From: Amphibalanus amphitrite
Lineage: Eukaryota; Arthropoda; Thecostraca; Balanomorpha; Balanidae
Assembly (NCBI RefSeq): GCF_019059575.1
Contig: NW_024882711.1
Span: forward strand, 1 to 64,000
Direction of reading: 5' to 3'
Length of the DNA: 64,000 nucleotides
The notes below the pieces were generated by a model that saw only the letters and a list, made by a program, of their open reading frames with translations, had not been told where the DNA came from and ran no database searches. Below, piece by piece: positions 22,597-32,716 of this stretch. The stretch's first letter is position 1; every line of letters begins with the position of its first letter. A program made the position numbers and the translations under genes.

Positions 22597-25500
22597 GTGG
22601 GTAAAATTCGTTAATTTTATGAGATTAATGGCCATATTTTTGCATTTTTTGTTGATTTTTTTTTTCAATAATGGTAGCATTAATGTTCCTTATTTTCGCC
22701 GTTCTTGAATTGGACCATAACTGCGAGCACAACGTGTTGTTTTGTGTTTTGCTCAAGGCTATTGTGGTTTAGTTCATTATTGTCTATATTTTGTCAATTT
22801 GTCCCATTTTAGAGGGTGTAAAAAGATGAAATGACCACATGCCTTTTCACGACAGGGTCGTGTGCGAACCAAGACTGTGAAGAAGGTGGCGAAAGTCATC
22901 ATTGAGAAGTACTATACAAAGCTAGGGCTAGACTTCCACACCAACAAGAGAATATGTGAGGAAATTGCCATCATTCCCAGCAAGCCGCTGCGCAACAAGA
23001 TTGCTGGGTGAGTAGCTTCAGCATGGGATGTGCCAGGGCGCTGTTTGGTCGCGTTTTTTTTATCGGCAGGCTGCGAGCATGCTGATTCACGTGGCCCAGG
23101 TAATCATTTGACCAATGAGAGGCCAAGAAGCGCCAGCAATAACTTCCGTATATGGGAAAACTGACAGCATGCCAATAACAGTGGGGGAAACTGTGGTCAA
23201 ATCTTCTATTTTTGGAAGCCTTCCATTTTTGGAAGGACCTTCCATAAATGGGTATGCATTTTCCAAAAATGGAAGGCTTCCAAAATTGGAAGGTCTAATC
23301 TCAGTGTTCCCAACTGTGATTCACATTCTTTGATTTAAGTTACGGCCTTTTTAAATGTGTAACATTAATAGTTGATTTTGCCATTTATGATCATTGATAT
23401 AAGGAGAAGCAGCAGTGCTAGTGTTGGTAATACAGGCATGCTATGTCAATGTACATAGTGATATAATAGCATGGTGTCCTGGCGCACTGCTCTCTTTTTC
23501 TACTTCTAGAGGACACATAGAAATTCAGAAGAGAAAACAGCTGGTCAATAACCAACCAGGAGGAACACAGCTATAGCCCTGACAAAAAATGGTTTAAATT
23601 AAACTTACTATTCCTCATATAAATTGAAGATTCATGCTCCTTCGATAGAAAGTAACACGAAAAACGGCGCAGCAACGCCTATTTAATTCGTCCCGTATTC
23701 CGGAAAAAAACATTGAAAAATGACGAGACCTCCACCCAAATGTTTGGCAAAAGTCTTAAAAAATTGAAATCAACCACACAATATGCTAATAAATGCAGAA
23801 AACGGCAACAAATACATGTTTTACTCGCCACTACACTCCCGAAACCGCCGCTATCTGTCCAGACAATTCCGCACTGTAAATAAAGTCGGCGGTATCGAAC
23901 AAGCATGGCCCGTCACTAAAGTACTTTTAAGGATATTTACTTTTCGTTTTTGATGCTTTTTGCTTACAAAATGTTTGATAAAGTCTTATAAAACCATCGT
24001 TTGTCGGTAAATTTTTGTCAATTTTCCACGACTCATTACTTTGAAAAATTACCTAAAATACATTCACGCTAGGATTTAGGCATCCACGCTAGATTATGGA
24101 CACTTCACTATGGCGAATAGAAAGCGACCAGGGGCGATAGTCGCATTTGCCTCATGTTCGGCGGAAATCGGTAAGTTCCAACATATGCGCAACATTTTCT
24201 ATATTTGGGTACGATGACGTCGTCAGCGTACCCATTTTTGGAAGGTGCGTACCCATATATAGAAAATCCTTCCAAAAATGGAAGGCTTTCTAAAAATGGA
24301 AGATTTGACCACAGTTTCCCCGACTGATAAGAAAACAGTGACCGAACAGAGCTCAGGTGAAATGGTAATAGTAGAACTTAAAGTAATGAATCCGTTTCTA
24401 CTGTTGAATGTGTCCCGTGTGATCTTATGAGTCGCTTCCAGGATCTTTCTCGTAGATTTCTTCATGTTCTTTTCTAATATTGTCGTAATCCCAATCAGGT
24501 AAGTGGTTGTATTCTATGTGTAGCACTATTGCGTTAGAAGTAGGATGGAATTTTACGTCACGTCTATGTTCTTTTAAACGAACATTAACCGCCCTTCCCG
24601 TTTCTCCAGCATAAGTTCTTTGGCACCCCTTGCACGGTATTTCATATAAACTATGCCACAAGTGTAGTTGCCGCGTTCTGACCTGTCTGCGCGCGCGCCT
24701 CTGGCCAGGTTCGTCACCCACCTCATGAAGCGGATCCAGCGGGCGCCCGTGCGCGGCATCTCCATCAAACTGCAGGAGGAGGAGCGCGAGCGCAGGGACA
24801 ACTTCGTGCCCGAGGTGTCCGCACTGGAGAAGGACATCATCGACGTGGACCCCGAGACCAAGGAGATGCTCAGCATGATGGTGAGTCACTGCGCCGGCCC
24901 TGTCCGGTGGCAACTCTGCGCATACATCTGCCGGTATGGGTCTTGCGTACCATTCAGTGGCCTCAAAATGAAGGATTGAAACCAGTAAAACGCCTTGTGG
25001 GGCGACCAACGGAGCGAGCGACAGGGTGGGTCTAGCACGTGCGAACTTGCGAGGGGGTGTCTCCAACCGACTTGTGCACTGCACCCTACGAACCGGTCTC
25101 TAGCGATGTGCCAAATTTGGGCGCAATCGGCCTAGCCGTTCTCGAGATCTGGAAGCGACGCCCTGCGTCCCTTCCCTAACCATGTACCAAATTTGAGCGT
25201 CATCAGTCCAGCTGTTCTCGAGATCTGGAATCGACCCCTGCACGTGCGCACGTGCAGCAGCACCCCAACTGTGGCACATGGATATGCATTGCCTAGTGGG
25301 TGCCTACCTACATGCCAACTTTCAGCGCAATCGGCCAAGTAGTTACCGAGATATTGCAACTTACAAAAGTGACACCTCTTCGTTTTGCACGTGGCACGTT
25401 CATAAGGGGTCACCCACATGCTTCGGGAAATGGAATAGTCCAATACTTGGTAGAAGGAATGAAGCTACCCTACAAAAATTACCGCGTGTAAATCGGTCTA

Positions 25501-26184
25501 GTGGTTGCTGAGATATAAGCCTCGCAAAAGCGTGACCACGGTCGGCCGGCCTGCCGGCCCTCGTACTCATAAATTTCTGTTATTCTACATAAGACTCCGC
25601 TCGCTTCGCTCGCTCCGTAATAAATCCCAGTGCCATTTTTTTGCTTGAGATCCAGTGATATCATAGATCCTCACTTATTTTTTTGTCAACACGAAAATCC
25701 CCCCAAAAAACACTTGTTGCAACTCACAAACGTTCTGTTTTAGTGATTTTATTTGATTGCACGTCATAAAATCCATAGTTACGGTACGTACTGACATAGA
25801 AACTCTTTAAAACATGGTTTCAAATGTTGTGCATGGTGGGATCCACTCAGATCATAGATGCATATTCTTTGTTTATATTCAGATCGTATAAGATCATAGA
25901 TCCAAGATTCGGATCCGATGGGATTATAGATCCTAGCCTGCAGTTTGCTTCGAGATCCACTGAGATCATGGATCCATCGCTCGGATCCATGCACATTGCA
26001 CATGTCTGTCGTCTGACGCCCATATTCCTCGACTGACGTGTTTGTGTGTGTGTGTGTTTGTTTACTGACGCTCATGCCTCGACTGACGCTACCGTTTGTG
26101 CCGTTGCAGGACTTTGCCAAGATTCCCGGTGTTCAGGTGACGCAGCCGACCACCTCTGGCTACGGGCCCGGCCCGCGCCGCTAG
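22594..26184 (+). CDS. RPS17: 40S ribosomal protein eS17 gene (four coding exons)
   Basis: Encodes a small-subunit ribosomal protein of 133 residues (human form 135). Coding segments are 22594-22596, 22856-23007, 24709-24880 and 26110-26184, and the phases join without a break. Recognised by [60 protein letters not shown] and [20 protein letters not shown], all in eS17 order. The C-terminal tail ([20 protein letters not shown]) is the usual variable end. The first coding exon contributes only the ATG, a common arrangement in animal RP genes. Introns 2 and 3 carry several transposon insertions, yet all splice sites are consensus GT-AG and the protein is intact. It converges on the SREK1 gene. 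No AATAAA is evident soon after the stop. Confidence 0.95.
22856..23007 (+). CDS. RPS17: RPS17 coding exon 2
   Basis: 152 nt, acceptor CACGACAG, donor GG|GTGAGT. Encodes residues 2-51 plus two bases of a Gly codon: the basic N-terminus and the helical NKRICEEIA region. Confidence 0.95.
23179..24326. mobile_element. 1.15-kb DNA transposon in RPS17 intron 2
   Basis: Ends are CAGTGGGGGAAACTGTGGTC and, inverted at the right, CAGTCGGGGAAACTGTGGTC. Similarity between the ends extends about 80 bp and includes nested CCTTCCATTTTTGGAAGG palindromes. ATAA flanks both sides (23175-23178, 24327-24330) as a possible 4-bp target duplication. No transposase is recognised. The interior is AT-rich and non-coding. 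Confidence 0.7.
24425..24665 (-). pseudogene. Penelope-like element fragment, GIY-YIG nuclease domain
   Basis: The - strand encodes the C-terminal GIY-YIG endonuclease of a Penelope-like retroelement: [18 protein letters not shown], then [13 protein letters not shown], a spacer, [16 protein letters not shown] and a stop at 24425-24427. The GIV(Y) half is in another frame just upstream (about 24650), so a one-base indel separates the two halves of the motif. The catalytic Arg and Glu-containing helices look present, but no reverse transcriptase precedes it, so this is a 5'-truncated dead copy. It ends about 45 bp before RPS17 exon 3. Confidence 0.75.
24709..24880 (+). CDS. RPS17: RPS17 coding exon 3
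   Basis: 172 nt, acceptor CTGGCCAG, donor ATG|GTGAGT. Its first base completes the Gly codon. Encodes [10 protein letters not shown] through KEMLSMM, the rRNA-contacting central part of eS17. Confidence 0.95.
24981..25620 (-). repeat. CACGTG-rich dispersed repeat, copy 2 (inverted)
   Basis: Reverse-complement relative of the repeat at 7841-8717. It starts ACCAGTAAAACGCCTTGTGG and ends CGCTCGCTTCGCTCGCTCCG, and contains the CACGTGCGCACGTGCAG palindrome near 25241. It is shorter than copy 1, lacking part of the internal repeats. It lies wholly inside RPS17 intron 3. Confidence 0.65.
25645..26000 (+). repeat. GATC-rich dispersed repeat, copy 1
   Basis: About 355 bp with many irregularly spaced copies of AGATCATAGATCC and GGATCCA. 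It is colinear with 29943-30310 (shared CACTTGTTGCAACTCA, GGTTTCAAATGTTGTGCATG and ATCACTCGGATCCATGCACA-type blocks). Located in RPS17 intron 3; non-coding. Confidence 0.7.
26110..26184 (+). CDS. RPS17: RPS17 coding exon 4 and stop
   Basis: 75 nt after acceptor CCGTTGCAG, phase 0, ends CGC CGC TAG. Encodes the 24-residue C-terminal tail that starts [13 protein letters not shown]. Confidence 0.92.
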   Translation, partial: DFAKIPGVQVTQPTTSGYGPGPRR

Positions 26185-27595
26185 ACCCAGCTGTTCACTC
26201 TCATCGCTAAATACAGAGAGAAAAACAGCACCCGCGGCGTGTTGGCTGGACGGACGGACGGGGATTGGAGGGCGGGGCGGGGTGAAGGGGTGGGTACACT
26301 GCCGGCCCCCAGCGCCGGGTTCACTGCTATCCGCCAGTGCAGAGTTCACTGCCGGTCCCCACTGCCCATCCCCAGTTCAGAGTACACCGGAGGGCTACTC
26401 GCACAGTCCGGGCACCATCTCAGTGGACCGCGCCAGCGTCACGTTCACACTGGATGTTGTGCACCGATCGGCCGAGAGGGAAGGGGCGGGAGGCGCCGCC
26501 GCGCGCTCGGCCGGGGCCGGGGCCGCGACTGACGGCCGGCCCGTCCGGCCCGGACAGGTGGCGCTGAGCGGAGCGCACCCAGCGAGCCGCCGGTACTCTG
26601 TGGGGCTGCCCAGACAGAGTGGACCCGCACCGCACAGCTGTGAACACTCCTCGCTGCTCAGAGCTCACGTAGACTGAAACATCCGCCCGACGTAGTCTGC
26701 GACTAACGCTGTGTTCCCACGATGGGGCTCAAGTGGGAGGGCTTTGACCAACCGATGAAGGCAATGCGACGAGTGATGGAGGGGAGCGATCTCCGCACGG
26801 GAATTTCCAGAACTGGCAACGAATCTAAAAGTAGATGTGGTTAGACGCAGATAGTATTAGGTCATTAGTACGAGTATTAGCAGATACATATGCTAGACTT
26901 GACATCTACAGTTACTGTCGGTGTCTGCGTTCTCCGACCTAGCCCCGCGGACTGTGGAGCGGATCGGTAATCCTGATCGTTATCTCCCCTCACCAGTTTG
27001 ACCTCATGTCATTGATTCAACTGGTCGTTGCCGGAGCTTAATTGAAAACGCATTGAAAAACGGTCACGTCAAAGTAACAACACTTTGCTGCATAATGCAA
27101 AATAATGGAAACTCCTCGAGGGCCTGTGTTGCAGTGATCGAAGTTACCCGGATAAGCACGATGCCAGATGAAGAGACTGGATAAAGTCTGGCTGCTCCTC
27201 GCGCGATTGTCTTCGAATGTCAGACCGCAACGGCCATGGCCTCTACCTGGAGGAAACTGTAGAAACAAGAAAATGCCTATAAACTACTCTTTGATTTTTC
27301 TGTTGCGGAACTATCCAGTGTTCCTGTAATATTCTATTTACGCCATTCATAACATAGGACCTTAGTGACTCAGGTCTTCCAATCCTTTCATGCGCCCAAG
27401 ATGAGAGAACACTTTATGCTCTTGCTAACCTGAGATGATTTTTTATGTCTCACGGATTGGGTTTACGCGACGTGAGACGCAGAAATCATAGTCGGCACTA
27501 CACCCAATGTTATCAATTATAAAAAATCCGAATCCGGCCGATATGGAGTCTAAAAAGAATTCCACACGCGAGACCAATGCGAACGGTGGCGCCGT
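26185..27595. other. Region between RPS17 and SREK1
   Basis: Contains a short (GGAC)n run near 26249, a GC-rich patch (26280-26680) with overlapping non-homologous open frames, and AT-rich sequence beyond. It should hold the 3' ends of both convergent genes. No further gene is supported. Confidence 0.4.
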
Positions 27596-27601
27596 TTTAT
27601 T
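27596..27601 (-). terminator. Polyadenylation signal AATAAA for SREK1
   Basis: AATAAA on the - strand, about 180 bases past the SREK1 stop codon, in an AT-rich patch. This is a suitable distance for a 3' UTR end. Confidence 0.5.
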
Positions 27602-27782
27602 TATATATACAAGAGGTGAAACATCACGGCTATCGCGAATCGGAGTGACGATGTTCTCGGGATGTCGGCAGACGGTTCTGCGCGCGCGTTCGCCATAGTT
27701 ACCCTCGCTGAGGGATGCGAATGCTTCCGGTTTGACCGGCGACTGACCACCGAGGGCGCCCGGTCGCCGCGTCCGTACAGTC

Positions 27783-29105
27783 TCACTCGGAAATGTCCAT
27801 GTCGTCTCCGCCGGCCGGCGGCGCCCGGTCCTCCTTGGCCCTCCGCTCAGCGGGCGACGTCTCGCGGGACGGCGACCGTTTGACGTCCTCGTCGAATCCC
27901 TTCTCCTCCTCGTCGTAGTTGCGCGACACCTTGGCGTCGGTCTTCTCCGACCTGGGCTGGTCCTTGTCGCGCCGGTCCCTGTCACGCTTTTGCTCCTTGT
28001 CCCGGTCGCGGCTGCGCTCTCGGCGCTTCGGCTCCGGTGAGCGCGCTGAGCGCGAGTGGCTGCCGCGCGGCGAGCGAGACCGCTTACGGCCCGGCGAGCG
28101 CGACCTCTTGCGGCCCGGAGAGCGCGAGGAGCGGCGCGCTCGCCGGTCACGTGACCGCGAGCGGGAGCGGCGGCGAGAGGGCGAGGAGCGCGAGCCGCGT
28201 CCGCTGCGCCGACGGTCGGCCGAGCGCGAGCGCGACCGCTTCTTCGCCGGCGAGCGTGAACGGGAGCGGGCGCGCGACGACGACTCCTTGGAGGACTTCT
28301 CCTTGGCCGGCGAGTCGGCCCTGCTGCTCTCCCTCGCATTCCTGTCCTTCTCTGGTGAGTCCTTTGACCTGGACTTATCTGATTTGTCCTTGTCTCGGCT
28401 CCTGTCCTTGTCCCGACTGCGATCTTTGTCCTTGTCGCTCTTCCTATCCTTGTCCCGGGAGGATCCGCGCCGCTCCTTATCGTCTCGCCGGGACCGGTCT
28501 CGGGAACGGGAGCGGCTCCGGTGCCTGCTCCGCCGGCTCCGGTCGCGCGAGCGGGACCGAGAGCGCCGGGAGCGCGACTTGCGGTCACGGCTGCGCGAGC
28601 GGCGCAGCCGGCCGGGCGAGTAGCGGCTGCGCGACCGGCGCGGACTGCGTGACCGCGAGCGGCGGCGTCTGTCGCGCGACCTGCTGCGCCGGCGCCGGCC
28701 GCCGCGGTCGCGCGACCGGCTGCGGCGCGCCTCGTCCATGTACGAGGTCACCGGCTGCATGGTGCTCGAGATGAGGCTCTGCTGCTCCTGCGCGCGCCGC
28801 ATCGCCTCCTCGATCTCTCGCTGCGCCATCTCGTTGGTCTTGATCTGCGGCTTGGCGATGCCGACGCTGGCGTGCGCCACGGCCAGGGCGCGGTCGCCCA
28901 TCTGCTGGCCCGACTTGAGCAGCGCCGGGATGACGGACGCCTGCTCGGAGAACTCGATCAGACACGCGCGCGACTCGTCCGTGTCGCGGCCACACATGCG
29001 CGCGTACTTGACCTCGCCGGCGTCGGCCAGCCACTCCATGACTTTGGCGGCGTCAGCGGAGGGCGGCAGGTTGCCCACGACCACGGTCCGCCGGATCTCC
29101 TCCAC
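27783..29105 (-). CDS. SREK1: SREK1 coding exon 2 (RRM2 and RS domain)
   Basis: 1323 nt from acceptor GTGCCCCCAG to TGA (27785-27783). Encodes residues 153-592, beginning VEEIRRTVVVG and ending GGDDMDISE. Repeated SRSR, RDRS and KDRSRDKD units are encoded by GC-rich, repeat-like DNA that also leaves the opposite strand open. Confidence 0.92.
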   Translation of the reverse strand: MEEIRRTVVVGNLPPSADAAKVMEWLADAGEVKYARMCGRDTDESRACLIEFSEQASVIPALLKSGQQMGDRALAVAHASVGIAKPQIKTNEMAQREIEEAMRRAQEQQSLISSTMQPVTSYMDEARRSRSRDRGGRRRRSRSRDRRRRSRSRSPRRSRSRYSPGRLRRSRSRDRKSRSRRSRSRSRDRSRRSRHRSRSRSRDRSRRDDKERRGSSRDKDRKSDKDKDRSRDKDRSRDKDKSDKSRSKDSPEKDRNARESSRADSPAKEKSSKESSSRARSRSRSPAKKRSRSRSADRRRSGRGSRSSPSRRRSRSRSRDRRARRSSRSPGRKRSRSPGRKRSRSPRGSHSRSARSPEPKRRERSRDRDKEQKRDRDRRDKDQPRSEKTDAKVSRNYDEEEKGFDEDVKRSPSRETSPAERRAKEDRAPPAGGDDMDISE

Positions 29106-30987
29106 CTGGGGGCACAGCACAGCGGCCGGTCAGGGCAACTGCGAGCGTGGGAGTTATGACCGGTCAGGGCAACTGCGAGCGTGGGAGTTATGACCGGTCA
29201 GGGCAACTGCGAGCGTGGGAGTTATGACCGGTCAGGGCAACTGCGAGCGTGGGAGTTATGACCGGTCAGGGCAACTGCGAGCGTGGGAGTTATGACCGGT
29301 CAGGGCAACTGCGAGCGTGGGAGTTATGACCGGTCAGGGCAACTGCGAGCGTGGGAGTTATGACCGGTCAGGGCAACTGCGAGCGTGGGAGTTATGACCG
29401 GTCAGGGCAACTGCGAGCGTGGGAGTTATGGCCGGCCAGGGCAACTGCGAGCGTGGGAGTTATGGCCGGCCAGGGCAACTGCGAGCGTGGGAGTTATGGC
29501 CGGTCAGGGCCAATTCGGCCGCCGGTAACGGGCTGGCACTTCGCTCTACAAGCGTTACGATTGAGTAGACGATAAATAATAAAACAACAAGAAACAACCG
29601 GTGTTTGGTCTAATAAAACATTGAATCACTGCTCTCATATAATTAAGAATGAATGAAATGAAGTTGGCTACAAAAGCGTATGCTCACAATCGAAATAACG
29701 TACCCACAAAATCGCCAAATTCAGAGTGCTCTCCGTCCCTACTCCAGGGTACCGCTCACCTGTACGTACTCAGCACATTTCACCTGCCTGTACTCCGGGG
29801 CAGACATGTGCCTGGATCCGAGAAAATGGATCCGGGATCTGATCCAGTGGATCCTGATCTCGGATCAGACGGGGTCATAGATCCAGATCTCTAATTTATC
29901 GAGATATCCGTGGGCATCATGGATCCGATTCAAGATTTCCTCTAGATCCAGTGAGATCATAGATCCTCGTTTACTTTTTTGACAACACGGAAATTCCAAA
30001 AAATCACTTGTTGCAACTCAAAAACGTTCTTAGTGATTTTATGTGATTGCACGTCCCAATCCTTAGTTTTGTGGCACTTATTGACATATAAATTATAGAA
30101 ATACTTGGAAACCTGGTTTCAAATGTTGTGCATGGTGGGATCCGCTCAGATCATAGATCCATGTTCTCGGTTTATCGTCAGTTTCTATGAACTCATAGAT
30201 ACGGAATAATTTGTTTTCACGCCAGATCCGGTGGGATCATAGATTCTAACCTGCAGTTTGCTTCGAGATCCACTGAGATCATAGATCCATCACTCGGATC
30301 CATGCACATGCCTGCTCCAGGGCACAGCTCAGTGCTCGCCTGTCCGTACTCCCGGGTACCGCTCACTTGTCCGTACTCAGTACAGTTCACCTACCTGTAC
30401 CCCAGGGTTCAACTTAGTGCTCATCTGTCAGTACTCCAGGCTACAGCTCCTGCTCCAGGATAAAGCTCGCCTGTCCGTACTGCAGGGTACAGCTCGGTTG
30501 TTTGTACTCCCGGATGCAGATCAGTGCTCACCTGGCCGTACTCGAGTGTGCAGGGCAGCGACGGGTACTCTGGGACGCCGCGCTCGGCGAAAGTCGGGTC
30601 CTTGGTGATGTAGTAGGCGCCGTCCACCACGTTGGAGACGTGCGCCGGCAGCTGCTGCTCGTTGGTGACGCCCAGCGCGCCGTTGGACTGCACCAGCGCC
30701 TGCATGGCCGAGTGCTCGTCCGGGATGTCGGGCTTGTCGTACGGCACGATGATCAGCGCCCGGTCTATGAACACCGTGTTGTTGAGGTGCTGCGCGATGC
30801 CCACATGGTCGCGGTCGACGAACTTGACGAACGAGACGCGCGACGCCACCGGAATGGCCACGTCTCGTATGGTCGGGTACAGTTTGATCTCCTCCACCTT
30901 GCCGACGAAGGTGAAGAGCGTCTGCATCTGGTCTCGGGTGGCCTGCGGCGCGATGTTGGTGACCCGGATCACCCGCGAGCCCCCCAT
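27783..30987 (-). CDS. SREK1: SREK1-like splicing regulator, two RRMs plus RS domain
   Basis: Coding exons 30987-30532 and 29105-27783 join in phase 0 to give 592 residues. RRM1 (about residues 5-80) has VIRVTNIAP (RNP2) and RVSFVKFVD (RNP1), followed by GIAQHLNNTVFIDRALIIVP, which is characteristic of SREK1 (SRrp86/SFRS12). RRM2 (about 157-230) has RRTVVVGNLPP and RACLIEFSE. A helical AQREIEEAMRRAQEQQ segment precedes a C-terminal RS/RD/RE domain of nearly 300 residues (from about 280). The family is nuclear and modulates splice-site choice by other SR proteins. Domain order and total length (vertebrate forms are roughly 500-620) fit. The start is in a strong Kozak context (GCCACCATGG). A further in-frame exon in the intron cannot be excluded. 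Confidence 0.9.
29125..29513. repeat. 34-bp minisatellite beside SREK1 acceptor, about 11 copies
   Basis: Tandem 34-bp unit containing CAGGGCAACTGCGAGCGTGG. Most copies are identical; the three farthest from the exon carry GGCCGGCC in place of GACCGGTC. The array stops about 20 bases before the real SREK1 3' splice site. In the sense (-) orientation each unit reads CATAACTCCCACGCTCGCAG, a branch-point-like sequence followed by a pyrimidine-rich stretch and CAG. Confidence 0.92.
29750..30530 (-). repeat. Degenerate array resembling the SREK1 exon 1 donor
   Basis: Units of roughly 25-30 bp related to GCTCACCTGTCCGTACTCCA recur at about 29755-29805 and 30310-30525, interrupted by the GATC-rich repeat. 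The last unit merges into the exon 1/intron border itself (CTCACCTGGCCGTACTCGAG at 30527-30546). On the sense strand many units therefore read like AGTACGGACAG followed by GTGAGC or GCGAGC. Confidence 0.6.
29810..30310 (+). repeat. GATC-rich dispersed repeat, copy 2
   Basis: Contains the same colinear blocks as 25645-26000 (core 29943-30310), preceded by an extra GGATCC-dense lead (29814-29942). It sits in the SREK1 intron. A third short scrap is at about 33470-33530. Confidence 0.7.
30532..30987 (-). CDS. SREK1: SREK1 coding exon 1 (RRM1)
   Basis: 456 nt, ATG at 30987-30985, donor CCAG|GTGAGC. Encodes residues 1-152 with the complete first RRM and the linker that ends TLEYGQ. Confidence 0.9.
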
Positions 30988-31534
30988 GGTGGCCGCCTGA
31001 CGCCGCTGCCGCTGCTGCTGCCGGAGGACCGCAGGGACGCGTCAGCCAGTGGCGAGTACCGACCGGGTGAGGGCATGAATTACCACATTACTGATTACAG
31101 AGATAAATAACAATCTAACATTACAGCCAGCAACATTTAGTTTACTCGTCCTACCGAAGTGTGCAAAAAAAAAAAATAGAATGACATGAGACATTGCTTA
31201 AAAGAAATATAGGTACCACTTTAAAATTGGTTGTTTGAACTGAAGTAGCAGTTTGTAGCAGGTAGCTTGACCTGCAACTAGCACAAATCACTTGCTTTGG
31301 TGACTTCTTTTTGCACCCTCTAAAACTAGACAAATTGGCAAAATGAGACATCCTTTTAAGCTTGTGAGATCACACATCAATACCTATGACACTTTATACA
31401 CAAAACATTATACAAAAGGTCTGAAGTAGGTTGGAGGTTGGTGGTAAGTTAGACAATTAGTAGGTAATGTAAGATAAGATCAGGTTAGATTGTGTTTTAT
31501 CTTCACTTGCTTGGACTTCTACACTTTAAAGTTC
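30988..31534. other. SREK1 5' flank
   Basis: GC-rich CTG/CCG leader sequence immediately upstream of the SREK1 ATG (30988-31040), then AT-rich DNA. The promoter must lie here, but no TATA box or clear initiator is visible. No gene is seen. Confidence 0.35.
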
Positions 31535-32716
31535 AAACCGCGCCCGGCTGGGGGTCCTGGATTTCCACGCCCTGCTGGGGGGGGGGGGGGGGGGTGTTTG
31601 AACACCCCCCCCCCCTTCTAACTCGGCTCCTGGGCCACGTAGCGATACGCGGAAGGCGGCGTTCGAAAGAGCGTCAAAAATAATGAGGAAATCACTTCGG
31701 TCAATTTTTTGGTCAGGTCAAAGGTCAGGTCACCAGAGGTCATTGAAGGCAAAATTTCGCCGATTTCCAGGTCGAATGTCGACAATTTCAAAGAAGCCAA
31801 CGCATAACTCGGAAACCAATAGAGCTACAGCGCCGCGGAAAAGCGCATTCGATAGCCCTATTAACGCTCTTTCTGAGCAATTTTCTCACATTTGACCTAA
31901 CGTCAACGGTTTTGCCTGCAGGGGGCAAAAACTGCAAAAATAGCCGATTTTTTTTCGGAAACAGTTTTTCTGCAATAACTTTTGACCCAAGCCTTGTACG
32001 AGCTTACTTTTACCGGCATCGTGTTCCTCTCGTCAAGACGCATCGAATGAACTATAACTTGACCTTGAAAGGTCAACTTGAAAATTTGACCTCAGGTCAA
32101 GGTCATGACCTGACCGGAAAGGGTCATGTTGCATATCAGTCGATCCGTGTCGTCGAGCTGAACACATCTAAGGCGTTTTAATCGCTCTAGCATGCCTCTA
32201 TCAAAAGTTATTTGCGAAAAACTGCTAGATACCATTCGTGACCTAAGATGACCTCAGGGCATAAACAGGGATCACGGACACCATTTTCATGTTCAGTGTG
32301 TCTAAACCACTTGTAATTCAGTGTTTGGGAGTGTTTATAATGTCTTTCGTCCAAAATAGGCGCATTTCAATTTTCTCCCATTGACTTATAATGGGGAGGT
32401 CGCAAAATTGACCTGACCTTAGGTCATCGATATCAAAATTCTGAGATATGCATTTTGTACATGCTATTGCTTTTAGCAATCTCTGAAAGTTTCAAAGCGA
32501 TCGGTTACTCGGTGTAGCTATGACAGACATTGAAACTTTTTATGAGGTGAGGTCACTTCAAGTGACCTGGTGACCTGACCTTGAATGACCTTGGTCTGAA
32601 ATTTTCACAACATGTGTAGAATTGATGTATGATAAGGTGTACCAAAAACTTTGAGATATTCGCGAAAAACGACAAGGGGGGGGGTGTTCAAACACCCCCA
32701 GCAGGGCGCGGGTTAA
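31535..32716. mobile_element. TTAA-flanked AGGTCA-rich element, copy H
   Basis: Left end AACCGCGCCCGGCTGGG (TTAA changed to TCAA), right end GCAGGGCGCGGGTTAA at 32701-32716. Both ends carry a G-run/C-run hairpin with loop-side sequence TGTTTGAACA (31577-31615) and TGTTCAAACA (32676-32699), so the two hairpins also match each other. AGGTCA clusters are at about 31713-31745, 32083-32120 and 32547-32600. It is closest to copy A in size and ends. Non-coding. Confidence 0.75.

Noticed and set aside
27919..28774. Long + strand frames opposite SREK1 exon 2
   Set aside because: Antisense of Arg/Ser codons; mirror of the RS domain, no independent features.
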